A stretch of 30,691 nt of DNA from positions 1 through 30,691 of the forward strand of contig SVDR01000020.1 in NCBI GenBank assembly GCA_015057755.1, read 5' to 3'. The notes under the pieces were generated by a model that ran no database searches, was not told where the DNA came from, and saw nothing but the letters and a program-made list of their open reading frames with translations. The translations under genes were made by a program, and so were the position numbers. Source of the stretch: Lachnoclostridium sp. (GTDB lineage Bacteria > Bacillota_A > Clostridia > Lachnospirales > Lachnospiraceae). Below are positions 7,279 through 15,033 of the stretch, one piece after another (positions within the stretch are counted from its first letter, which is position 1; each line of letters begins with the position of its first letter).

Positions 7279-9649
7279 ACTGATGCGTGAGGACTTGAAG
7301 CGCAAGTTTTGGGCGATCGGTCTGGCGTTCCTGTCATTCTTTTTCTGGATGCCGGTCAATGCAGCCATGAGTATCAGTAATCTGCAGCAGACATATGAGA
7401 GATGGCTGGTAAATGGTACCACTTTTGGCGAGGGAGTTACGGCAGAAATCCGATATGCGGAGAGGCTGCTTGATATTGTCGGAACAACCATAGGTCTGCA
7501 GAATGTACTGAATGTGGTATCGATCATCGGTGCAGCGATCGTTATGGCGCTGACTGGATTTATATTTTTACATTCCAGAAAGCAGGTGGATTTTTACCAC
7601 AGCATTCCGGTGCGAAGAGAGATTTTGTTCGCAGTAAAGTATCTCAACGGTATGATCATTGTGCTGTCCATGTATTTGCTGAATCTGGTATTCGCTATGG
7701 GTGTTCTGGCAGTGAATGGTGTGGAGATCTCTGTTCTCGTACCAACCGGTTTGATGACATTTATGGTACATGTGGGCGGTTTCCTGATCAATTACGGTCT
7801 GATGGTGATCGCTGTTGTGCTGACCGGTAATTTCTTTGTTTCCATCCTTGGCGGAATCGTTCTGTTTGTGTATATTCCGGCAGCGATCGCCTTGGTTCAG
7901 GGACTTATGTATCTGTTCTTCAATACGATCAACCTTCGCGGTATCAGTATTGAAGAAATGATGCTCAAAGGATCTCCGATTTCCTATTATATCAGTGTGA
8001 TCGATGATGGAGCAGGAATGGCTTTCGATAAATACGGACAGTTGATGGGAACTGTGGGAGTTATGCTTTTGATCGGTTTGATCATGGCTGTAACTGCTTT
8101 GTTCCTTTATAAAAAACGTCCGTCGGAATCTGCCGGAAAAGCGATGGCGTTCAATGTGTCAAAAGCACCGATCAAGATTCTTCTTGTGGTTCCGATCACT
8201 ATTGCAGTGTCCATTTTATTCTGGAATATTTACTACAGTCTTCCGTGGGCTGTCTTCGGATTTGTGATGGGACTTGTAGTGACTCATGCGATCGTTGAGA
8301 TCATTTATCACTTTGAATTTGCAAAACTGTTTGCAAATCTGCATCATATGGGACTTTCTGCAGTGCTGGCACTGGCAGTGATCGCAGTATTCCGGTTCGA
8401 TCTGGTGGGATACGACAGCTATAAACCGACGGAGAAAGAGTTTGAATCTGCATCTATTTATGCATTTAGCCTTAGGGATAATTTGGATTTCGGTCTTCCG
8501 TATTATTATGAGTCTAACGGAGTTTCACATCAGAGCTGGCGATATATGTCGATGGACCAGTATGCGGCCGACAATATGACCTTTACCGACTATGAAGTGG
8601 TTGCGAAACTGGCGGATGCGGGTATTTTGCAGGCGGAACAAGAAAAAGAAGATCGATATGCGAATGTGGAGCATGTAAATGCTCCGGGCTTCTGGACCTC
8701 TCTGGAAGTTGGATATAAACTTGCAAACGGAAAGACAGTATTCCGAAATTACCATGTCAATGTGACTGAGCATCGGGAAATTTTTGACCGTATGTATGAA
8801 AGTGCGGAATATAAAGAGGGTATCGTTCCGGTATTATCTTACAGTCCGGACAACATTACCGGTATTTATGAGAGTCATAATACAAAAATCCGGGAAGTGG
8901 ATACAGAGGAGGGTCTCCGTGCAGAGATTTTGGACGCATATAAAGAAGAGATGACAGCGCTGACTCTGGAGGAACGCTCCAAAGAGACTCCTGTTACTTC
9001 TTTGCGATTCCTGACGGCAGCGGAACAGGAGTATATTCGTTCGATCAGCCATGACCGAAATCCGAACTACAATGGTGATTTCCGTCTGGAAGACATGAAC
9101 TACGTAAATTTCTTCCCGGTATATCCGTCCTTTACAGAGACACTGGAACTTCTGGCTCAGGCTGGTATCGATGATCTTGGTCCGCTGGATGTGGAAGATG
9201 TCCTGCGCATTGAGATTGTCGGTGATTATTATACGGATGAAAAAGCATATTACGATGCACCGGTTTACTATTATGAAGAGCGTGTGGACGTGAAGGTAGA
9301 ATCCGCGGCGATTTATCCGGTTACGGTAGCTGCAGAAGACGGCATTCGCACGATCACATTAGTAGATGACGGTACAAAAGAATCTGTACAATGCATGGAG
9401 CTTGTTTTGGATTCGGTTGTAAATCAGAATCTGGCACAGCTCAACCGCCTGCAGCCGATGGAGTATGGGATCAGCGTTCGTATATACATGAAGGATGTCA
9501 ATGAGGGCAGAAGTTTCAACAATCAGGAGTTTGTCGCCTACAGCTTCCCGGCTGATAAGATCCCGCAGTTTGTGAAGGATGCATTCGACTATGACAACCG
9601 ATTATCTAAGAATGTAAGCTATGGACTAAATATTCCCATCGAAAATTAA
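7253..9649 (+). CDS. Large ABC-2-type permease with extracellular C-terminal domain
   Basis: This 798-residue protein has roughly eight to ten hydrophobic segments in its first half (about residues 20-395), including FWAIGLAFLSFFFWM, VMALTGFIFL, VVPITIAVSILFW and LSAVLALAVIAVF. A Lys/Arg-containing loop HSRKQVDFYHSIPVRRE resembles YtrC/D-type permeases. The second half (about 400-798) is a hydrophilic, acidic domain without membrane segments, probably outside the cell. I recall a domain of unknown function at this position in Clostridia permeases but cannot name it with certainty. ATG 7253 follows ACGGAGGT (7238-7245). A GTG seven codons upstream overlaps that ribosome site and was rejected. 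It is coupled to the ATPase gene by a 26-base overlap. Confidence 0.85.
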   Translation: MTSRNLFFKLMREDLKRKFWAIGLAFLSFFFWMPVNAAMSISNLQQTYERWLVNGTTFGEGVTAEIRYAERLLDIVGTTIGLQNVLNVVSIIGAAIVMALTGFIFLHSRKQVDFYHSIPVRREILFAVKYLNGMIIVLSMYLLNLVFAMGVLAVNGVEISVLVPTGLMTFMVHVGGFLINYGLMVIAVVLTGNFFVSILGGIVLFVYIPAAIALVQGLMYLFFNTINLRGISIEEMMLKGSPISYYISVIDDGAGMAFDKYGQLMGTVGVMLLIGLIMAVTALFLYKKRPSESAGKAMAFNVSKAPIKILLVVPITIAVSILFWNIYYSLPWAVFGFVMGLVVTHAIVEIIYHFEFAKLFANLHHMGLSAVLALAVIAVFRFDLVGYDSYKPTEKEFESASIYAFSLRDNLDFGLPYYYESNGVSHQSWRYMSMDQYAADNMTFTDYEVVAKLADAGILQAEQEKEDRYANVEHVNAPGFWTSLEVGYKLANGKTVFRNYHVNVTEHREIFDRMYESAEYKEGIVPVLSYSPDNITGIYESHNTKIREVDTEEGLRAEILDAYKEEMTALTLEERSKETPVTSLRFLTAAEQEYIRSISHDRNPNYNGDFRLEDMNYVNFFPVYPSFTETLELLAQAGIDDLGPLDVEDVLRIEIVGDYYTDEKAYYDAPVYYYEERVDVKVESAAIYPVTVAAEDGIRTITLVDDGTKESVQCMELVLDSVVNQNLAQLNRLQPMEYGISVRIYMKDVNEGRSFNNQEFVAYSFPADKIPQFVKDAFDYDNRLSKNVSYGLNIPIEN

Positions 9650-9678
9650 TTGACTTTACGTTTAAAATTCGCTAAACT
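9650..9678 (+). promoter_or_regulatory. Promoter of the zinc-ribbon gene
   Basis: TTGACT (9650-9655), a 17-base spacer and TAAACT (9673-9678). The -35 begins immediately after the permease stop codon. The predicted transcript starts near 9685. Confidence 0.8.
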
Positions 9679-9687
9679 TAGGGTATA

Positions 9688-9706
9688 TGTAGCAGGTTTC
9701 GCTACA
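9688..9706 (+). other. Hairpin at the predicted 5' end of the zinc-ribbon mRNA
   Basis: TGTAGC (9688-9693) pairs with GCTACA (9701-9706) around a 7-base loop, a few bases from the expected +1. 5'-terminal stems of this kind often protect mRNA from decay. A short palindrome CTTTCGAAAG (9718-9727) overlaps the start of the ribosome site. Confidence 0.45.
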
Positions 9707-9740
9707 AAGAATAAGGTCTTTCGAAAGGGGAGCAAAAGTA

Positions 9741-10229
9741 ATGGCATTTTTTAATGATTTAACTCGTGGTATCAAAGTAACAGGCCAGACTGTAGCACAG
9801 AAGACAAAAGAGATCGGCGAGACTGTTCAGATCAAGTCTCAGATCAACACAGAGAAAGAGACCATCACAAGACTTTACGCGGCAATCGGCAAACAGATTT
9901 TTGAATCCGGCAACGAAGAAGCTGAGAAGAAATTCTTCACAGAGTACGCTTCCATCAAGAAATCTATGGATAAGATCGCTGAGTTAGAGGCATCCCTGAC
10001 AGGTATGGATGGCTGCATCTTCTGTTCTGAGTGTGGTGCAAGAATCGACAAGAACTCCAAGTTCTGTATGAAGTGCGGTACAGCTGTTGATGTAAATAAG
10101 ATCAAACTTGGTGCAGCAGTAGCAGAAGCTATGAGAGGCGCTGAGGAAGATACAACAGGTGCAGAGTTTGCAGGACAGTCTGCAGCTGCTGATACAATGG
10201 CTGATTACGTAACAAACAGATACGTATAA
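9741..10229 (+). CDS. Small zinc-ribbon protein of unknown function
   Basis: This 162-residue protein has an N-terminal helical, probably coiled-coil region (about 10-85, rich in Lys/Glu). A zinc ribbon follows with CSEC and CMKC pairs (Cys95, 98, 109, 112, plus an extra Cys92). The C-terminal tail is low-complexity and acidic/Ala-rich and ends in YVTNRYV. I do not recognise a named family beyond zinc-ribbon-domain protein. No signal peptide or membrane segment is visible, so it should be cytoplasmic or peripheral. It has its own near-consensus promoter, a GAAAGGGGAG ribosome site and a strong terminator. Its codon use (AAG, GGT, ATC, TCC) resembles the highly expressed nifJ. These signs point to an abundant protein. 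Confidence 0.85.
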   Translation: MAFFNDLTRGIKVTGQTVAQKTKEIGETVQIKSQINTEKETITRLYAAIGKQIFESGNEEAEKKFFTEYASIKKSMDKIAELEASLTGMDGCIFCSECGARIDKNSKFCMKCGTAVDVNKIKLGAAVAEAMRGAEEDTTGAEFAGQSAAADTMADYVTNRYV

Positions 10230-10245
10230 GAGTATAAGACAAATA

Positions 10246-10283
10246 AAAAATGGAGACTTCCGAATGTGGAGGTCTCCATTTTT
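10246..10283. terminator. Bidirectional terminator between convergent genes
   Basis: AAAAATGGAGACTTCC (10246-10261) pairs with GGAGGTCTCCATTTTT (10268-10283) with one G-T wobble and a 6-base loop. It has T residues on the 3' side of both strands. It serves the zinc-ribbon gene on plus and the PurF homologue on minus, whose stop is 7 bases away. Confidence 0.93.
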
Positions 10284-10290
10284 GAATTAT

Positions 10291-11706
10291 TTAACCCTTA
10301 CCGTTCCAACAGTAAGTACATAATCTTTCCGGTGCGATACCGATGGACTCTAACATATCGTCCAGACGGTGGAAGCGGAGTGTTGTGAAGTTCAGACGTT
10401 TTCTGATCTCTTCAACCATCTCCTGATAGTTCTGGCTGTCCGGATTTGCGTAATCTGCCAGTAACTCATCAGAAACGTTTTCACCTTCACGGTCGCGGAT
10501 GATCCTTCTTGTGATCAGGTCGTAGTCAGAAGTAGAACGGGAGAACGCAAGGTACGGGCAGGCGTACATGATCGGCGGGCAGGCAGTTCTGATATGAACC
10601 TCTGTAGCACCGCTGTCATATAAGAACTGGGTAGTTTCGCCAAGCTGAGTTCCGCGTACGATGGAGTCATCGATTAAAAGAAGACTCTTGTTCTCAATCA
10701 GGGAGTGTACCGGGATCAGCTTCATCTTTGCGATCAGGTTACGCTGCTTCTGGCTGGACGGCATAAAGGAACGCGGCCAGGTTGGAGTGTATTTGACGAA
10801 CGGACGAGAGTACTCGATGCCGGATTCGTTGGAATAACCGATCGCATGTGCGAGACCGGAGTCCGGAACACCTGCAACGCTGTCTACGCGGATACCGTCG
10901 TTGTTGTCATGTCTTGCAAGAAGACGGCCGCAGTCATAACGCATCTTTTCTACACTGACACCTTCATAGCTGGCATTCGGATAACCGTAGTATACCCATA
11001 AGAAGGAACACATTTTCATTTCTTCTTTTGCCGGGCTCACAACCTCAACTTTGTCGTATGTAATATAGTCGATCTCACCAGGTCCGAGCTCGGAGTAATG
11101 ATGGTAGCCAAGGTTTAAGTATGCAAAGTTCTCAAAAGAAACGCAGAAGGCATCCTCTTTCTGACCAACGGTGATCGGTGTACGACCGAAGCGGTCACGG
11201 CACGCATAAATACCGTCTTTTGTCAGGAGGAGGCAGGACATAGAGCCAACGACTTTCTCCTGAACAAGCTGAAGACCTTCAACGAAGCTGTTGCACTGGT
11301 CAATGATGGTCGCGATTAACTCAGTGGAGTTGATCGCACCGCCGCTCATACCCATGAAATGAACGTGGCCGTTTGCATAAAGTTCATCGATCAGCTGCTG
11401 TTTATTTGTAATAACACCGACTGTAGTCAGTGCGTATTCTCCTAAGTGGGAACGAATCAAAAGCGGCTGCGGATCGGAGTCAGAAATACAGCCGATACCT
11501 ACAGTACCCTCTAATTCATCTAAATCATGGTCAAATTTTGTACGGAATGGTGTGTTTTCAATATTGTGGATAATGCGCTGGAAACCGTTTTCTCCGAAAA
11601 CAGCCATACCACCGCGTTTGGTTCCAAGGTGGGAATGGTAGTCAGTACCGAAGAACAGATCCATTGTACAGCTCTTTTTTGAAGCTACGCCAAAATAACC
11701 GCCCAT
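10291..11706 (-). CDS. PurF-like phosphoribosyltransferase lacking the glutaminase active site
   Basis: This 471-residue protein matches amidophosphoribosyltransferase (PurF) over its full length. It has an N-terminal Ntn-glutaminase-like domain (1-230) and a C-terminal PRPP domain with LLLIDDSIVRGTQ (342-354). Cysteines at 233, 376/383, 463 and 466 sit where the Bacillus-type enzyme holds an Fe4S4 cluster. Key glutaminase residues are absent: the N-terminus is MGGYFGV where active PurF has (M)CGVFGI, HVRYST is replaced by IGCISD (Arg lost), HNGNL by TVGVI (Asn lost) and SDTE by NSTE (Asp lost). An upstream in-frame stop rules out a longer Cys-first form. ATG 11704-11706 follows AGGAGA. The gene stands alone, away from other pur genes. 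It may use ammonia, serve another pathway or be regulatory. Family membership is sure, activity is not. Confidence 0.9.
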   Translation of the reverse strand: MGGYFGVASKKSCTMDLFFGTDYHSHLGTKRGGMAVFGENGFQRIIHNIENTPFRTKFDHDLDELEGTVGIGCISDSDPQPLLIRSHLGEYALTTVGVITNKQQLIDELYANGHVHFMGMSGGAINSTELIATIIDQCNSFVEGLQLVQEKVVGSMSCLLLTKDGIYACRDRFGRTPITVGQKEDAFCVSFENFAYLNLGYHHYSELGPGEIDYITYDKVEVVSPAKEEMKMCSFLWVYYGYPNASYEGVSVEKMRYDCGRLLARHDNNDGIRVDSVAGVPDSGLAHAIGYSNESGIEYSRPFVKYTPTWPRSFMPSSQKQRNLIAKMKLIPVHSLIENKSLLLIDDSIVRGTQLGETTQFLYDSGATEVHIRTACPPIMYACPYLAFSRSTSDYDLITRRIIRDREGENVSDELLADYANPDSQNYQEMVEEIRKRLNFTTLRFHRLDDMLESIGIAPERLCTYCWNGKG

Positions 11707-11757
11707 TACAATTCTCCTTTGTCATAAATGATAAATTATCAAAAGTAATACCTTACT

Positions 11758-11787
11758 ATTCTAACACAAATTCTGTAATAAGAACAA
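11758..11787 (-). promoter_or_regulatory. Promoter of the PurF-like gene
   Basis: On the minus strand: TTGTTC (11787-11782), an 18-base spacer and TAGAAT (11763-11758). A TG one base upstream of the -10 gives an extended -10 element. It leaves a leader of about 45 bases with no room for a riboswitch. Confidence 0.6.
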
Positions 11788-11878
11788 TAGAAAAATGAAA
11801 ATCAAATGACGAAAAATTTGATAAAAGCGGAGAGAAGATGGACATAATTACCAAAAGAATCTTGTGACAAAAGAAAAC

Positions 11879-11907
11879 TTGTCTGTTTCCTGGAAGTATG
11901 GTAAACT
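11879..11907 (+). promoter_or_regulatory. Promoter of the O-acetylhomoserine sulfhydrylase gene
   Basis: TTGTCT (11879-11884), a 17-base spacer and an extended -10 TGGTAAACT (11899-11907). The leader is about 60 bases and contains an imperfect GTCAG/CTGAC repeat (11920-11938). No SAM riboswitch or T-box is present. Confidence 0.75.
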
Positions 11908-11972
11908 ATCCCTAATTACGTCAGCACTTTAATCTGACTAAGAATGAAAATACAGAATTCAGGAGGGATCGT

Positions 11973-13256
11973 ATGGGAAATCGCAAACAGAATCTGGAAA
12001 CAATTTGTATTCAGAGCGGCTGGCAGCCGAAGAATGGTGAACCGAGAGTGCTTCCGATCTATCAGAGCACTACATTTAAGTATTCGACCAGTGAGCAGAT
12101 GGGACGTCTGTTTGATCTGGAGGAAGATGGTTATTTCTACACAAGACTGGCAAATCCGACTAACGATGCAGTTGCACAGAAGATCTGTGAACTGGAGGGC
12201 GGTGTGGCTGCGATGCTCACTTCTTCCGGTCAGGCTGCAAACTATTACGCGGCGTTTAATATCTGCAATGCAGGTGATCATATTATCAGTGCAGCTACGA
12301 TTTATGGCGGTACATCCAACCTGTTCACAGTTACGATGAAGAAGCAGGGCATCGATGTGACACTGGTGGATCCGGATGCTTCTGAGGAAGAGCTTGAGAA
12401 GGCGTTCCGTCCGAACACAAAGGCTGTATTTGGTGAGACGATTGCAAACCCGGCGCTTGTGGTTTTGGATATTGAGAAGTTCGCACGTCTGGCACATAAA
12501 CACGGAGTTCCGCTGATCGTGGACAATACCTTTGCGACTCCGATCAACTGTCGTCCGTTTGAATTTGGTGCAGATATCGTGACACATTCTACGACCAAAT
12601 ACATGGACGGTCATGCGATGAGTGTGGGCGGCTGTATCGTAGACAGCGGCAATTTTGACTGGGATGCTCATGCAGAGAAGTTCCCGGGACTTACCACTCC
12701 GGACGATTCTTACCACGGTATTATTTATACACAGAAATTCGGAAAGAAAGCATATATTACAAAAGCAACCGCACAGCTGATGCGTGACCTTGGTTCCATT
12801 CAGAGCCCGATGAACGCATTTTTACTGAATATCGGTTTGGAGACTCTTCACCTGCGTGTACCGCGCCACTGTGAAAATGCACAGAAGATCGCGGAGTGGT
12901 TAGAGGCGCGCGAGGATGTTGCATGGGTGAATTATCCTGGTCTCGCAAGCAATAAATACCATGCACTTGCGGAAAAATATATGCCAAATGGAAGCTGCGG
13001 CGTAATCTCCTTTGGTCTGAAAGGCGGAAGAGAGGCAGCCGGAGCCTTTATGGATAAGCTGAAACTGGCTGCGATCGTTACACATGTGGCAGATGCGAGA
13101 ACTTGTGTCCTCCATCCGGCAAGCCATACACACCGTCAGCTTACTAACGAACAGCTCGTGGATGCAGGTGTTGATCCGTCCCTGATCCGTCTGAGCGTCG
13201 GTATTGAGAATGCAGATGATATCATTGAGGATATCAGACAGGCATTGGAAGATTGA
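11973..13256 (+). CDS. O-acetylhomoserine sulfhydrylase / aminocarboxypropyltransferase
   Basis: This 427-residue cytoplasmic PLP enzyme of the Cys/Met metabolism (gamma) family has the length and motifs of O-acetylhomoserine sulfhydrylases rather than the shorter cystathionine lyases. Motifs are PIYQSTTF, the phosphate-contacting FYTRLANPT, TSSGQAA, VDNTFATP with the PLP-nitrogen Asp184, and HSTTKYMDGH with the Schiff-base Lys209. The C-terminal DARTCVLHPASHTHRQL is also typical. The likely reaction is O-acetylhomoserine plus sulfide (or methanethiol) giving homocysteine (or methionine) and acetate. It starts at ATG 11973 after AGGAGG (11963-11968), has its own promoter and ends in a hairpin terminator. 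It is divergent from the PurF-like gene and shares a 266-base regulatory gap with it. Methionine gamma-lyase is a less likely alternative. Confidence 0.93.
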   Translation: MGNRKQNLETICIQSGWQPKNGEPRVLPIYQSTTFKYSTSEQMGRLFDLEEDGYFYTRLANPTNDAVAQKICELEGGVAAMLTSSGQAANYYAAFNICNAGDHIISAATIYGGTSNLFTVTMKKQGIDVTLVDPDASEEELEKAFRPNTKAVFGETIANPALVVLDIEKFARLAHKHGVPLIVDNTFATPINCRPFEFGADIVTHSTTKYMDGHAMSVGGCIVDSGNFDWDAHAEKFPGLTTPDDSYHGIIYTQKFGKKAYITKATAQLMRDLGSIQSPMNAFLLNIGLETLHLRVPRHCENAQKIAEWLEAREDVAWVNYPGLASNKYHALAEKYMPNGSCGVISFGLKGGREAAGAFMDKLKLAAIVTHVADARTCVLHPASHTHRQLTNEQLVDAGVDPSLIRLSVGIENADDIIEDIRQALED

Positions 13257-13267
13257 TCAGAACAGAG

Positions 13268-13303
13268 AACTGCCTGGGATTGAAAAGATCCCGGGCAGTT
13301 TTA
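13268..13303 (+). terminator. Terminator after the sulfhydrylase gene
   Basis: AACTGCCTGGGAT (13268-13280) pairs with ATCCCGGGCAGTT (13288-13300) with one wobble and a 7-base loop. Only about four T residues follow, so some read-through into cardiolipin synthase, which has no visible promoter of its own, is plausible. Confidence 0.8.
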
Positions 13304-13322
13304 AATGAGTTGGAGGAATTGG

Positions 13323-14900
13323 ATGATTGATGTAAAGGGAAAAGGAAAACGCAGTCTGGTGCGTTTCGTATTTGGCCGTGCCATGTTTTTTATCCTGTTC
13401 ACGTTGCTGCAGGTCATAACACTGGTCGGATTATTTACGTGGATTGATGAGCGTTACAGTGCTTATGGATATGGTGCATTGGCTGTACTTGGAGGTATCC
13501 TTGCGATCCACATATTAAATGAAAAACAGAATGCGAGCTTTAAGATGGCGTGGCTGGTTCCGGTTTTGCTGTTCCCGGTATTTGGCGGACTGTTTTATAT
13601 GTTTGTACAGCTTCAGATGGAGCCGAAGATCCTCGCCAAAAGGATTTTGGATATTCATTCCAGAACCAAACATTATCTTCCGCAGAATCAATCTGTGATC
13701 AAGAAATTGAAAAAGGAGAGCCGCAGCAGTTCCAATATGGCGCGGTATCTGTTTGAGGCAGGCGGAGCTCCGGTTTATGAGAATACCAATTATAAATATT
13801 ATCCTCTGGGCGAACTTTTTTTTGAGGAAATGATGCTGGAACTGAATCAGGCCAAACAGTTTATTTTCCTTGAATATTTTATCATTCAGCCGGGTGTGAT
13901 GTGGGACAGTATGCTGGCAGTTCTGGAAGCCAAAGTAAAAGAAGGCGTTGAGGTGCGTGTGCTGTATGATGGTATGAATGCGGTTGGAAATCTTCCGCAC
14001 GATTACTGGAAAGTGCTGGAGGAAAAGGGAATCCGCTGCAGGGTGTTCAATCCGGTGCGTCCTGCGATCTCAACCAGTCAGAATACCAGAGACCATAGGA
14101 AGATATTAGTGATTGACGGAAAGATTGCCTACACGGGCGGCGTGAACCTGGCGGATGAATATATCAATCGCAAAGTGCGGTTTGGTCATTGGAAGGACAA
14201 TGCGATCTGTGTGCGTGGAGATGCAGTCCGGTCATTTGTGGTCATGTTTTTACAGATGTGGAATATCTGTGCGAAAAAACTGGATTATCATGTGGATTAT
14301 GGTCCGTATCTGGAACCGTGTCAGGAATGCAACCTCAATGGTTTAAATATTCAAGGATATTCGATTCCTTTTGGAGACAGTCCGATGGATGAAGAAAACG
14401 TCAGCCATCAGATCTATCTGGATATCATTTATCAGGCGCGGGAGTACGTGTATGTCATGACTCCGTATCTGGTACTCGACGACGATATGATCACAGCTCT
14501 CTGTTATGCAGCTAAGCGTGGCGTGGAAACTGTGATCATTATGCCGCATATTCCGGATAAGGCGTATGCATTTATGCTGGCACACTCTTATTATCCGGAA
14601 CTGATCCGGGCAGGAGTGAAGATTTATGAATACCTGCCGGGCTTCGTTCATTCGAAAACCATGATCAGTGACGGGGAGAAAGCAGTGGTCGGTTCGGTAA
14701 ATCTGGATTTCAGAAGCCAGTATCTGAATTTTGAATGTGGTGTTTATATTTACCGGAATCCGGTTGTGGAAAAGATCCGTAGGGATTTTGAAGAAACGCT
14801 CCGAAAATGTGCGCGAATGACGGTTGAAAGTTATGAGGCTCTTCCGGTCGGACATCGGTTCCTTGGAAAGACCATGCGGCTGATCGCACCGTTGATGTAA
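13323..14900 (+). CDS. cls: Cardiolipin synthase (phospholipase D family)
   Basis: This 525-residue membrane enzyme joins two phosphatidylglycerol molecules to cardiolipin plus glycerol. It has three N-terminal hydrophobic segments (about 19-40, 49-65, 76-97), then two PLD catalytic motifs: HRKILVIDGKIAYTGG (His258, Lys260, Asp265) and HSKTMISDGEKAVVGS (His443, Lys445, Asp450). The length and arrangement match the bacterial ClsA-type PLD class. ATG 13323 follows GGAGGA (13312-13317). An ATG six codons upstream at 13305 would put that ribosome site inside the gene. It sits only 20 bases after the preceding terminator hairpin and has its own terminator. Its neighbours include several envelope genes. 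Confidence 0.95.
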   Translation: MIDVKGKGKRSLVRFVFGRAMFFILFTLLQVITLVGLFTWIDERYSAYGYGALAVLGGILAIHILNEKQNASFKMAWLVPVLLFPVFGGLFYMFVQLQMEPKILAKRILDIHSRTKHYLPQNQSVIKKLKKESRSSSNMARYLFEAGGAPVYENTNYKYYPLGELFFEEMMLELNQAKQFIFLEYFIIQPGVMWDSMLAVLEAKVKEGVEVRVLYDGMNAVGNLPHDYWKVLEEKGIRCRVFNPVRPAISTSQNTRDHRKILVIDGKIAYTGGVNLADEYINRKVRFGHWKDNAICVRGDAVRSFVVMFLQMWNICAKKLDYHVDYGPYLEPCQECNLNGLNIQGYSIPFGDSPMDEENVSHQIYLDIIYQAREYVYVMTPYLVLDDDMITALCYAAKRGVETVIIMPHIPDKAYAFMLAHSYYPELIRAGVKIYEYLPGFVHSKTMISDGEKAVVGSVNLDFRSQYLNFECGVYIYRNPVVEKIRRDFEETLRKCARMTVESYEALPVGHRFLGKTMRLIAPLM

Positions 14901-14917
14901 TTGAGTAAGGGAGGAAC

Positions 14918-14954
14918 AGGACACAGATTTTTCACAATTTCTGTGTCCTTTTTT
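14918..14954 (+). terminator. Terminator of cls
   Basis: AGGACACAGA (14918-14927) pairs perfectly with TCTGTGTCCT (14940-14949) around a 12-base loop, with six T residues at 14949-14954. Confidence 0.9.
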
Positions 14955-14975
14955 CACAGATCAAACACAAAAGTC

Positions 14976-14984
14976 TGTTAGAGT
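14976..14984 (+). promoter_or_regulatory. Possible extended -10 promoter for the SLH/MacAB operon
   Basis: TGTTAGAGT (14976-14984) is an extended -10 type element about 50 bases before the SLH gene. The nearest -35-like hexamer, TTCACA (14953-14958), is 20 bases from TAGAGT, so the promoter is weak or needs an activator. Confidence 0.35.
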
Positions 14985-15033
14985 TTAAGATGGAAAATGA
15001 AGAATCGGAATAGATTCAGGAGGAATATTGTAT

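Noticed and set aside
11908..11972. Possible SAM riboswitch or T-box before the sulfhydrylase gene
   Set aside because: The leader is about 60 bases, with only a weak GTCAG/CTGAC repeat, too short for either element.
11916..12716. Long open frame on the minus strand opposite the sulfhydrylase gene
   Set aside because: It has no ribosome site, no recognisable domain and biased His/Arg/Cys content; it is a shadow of the PLP-enzyme gene, whose plus-strand frame carries all family motifs.
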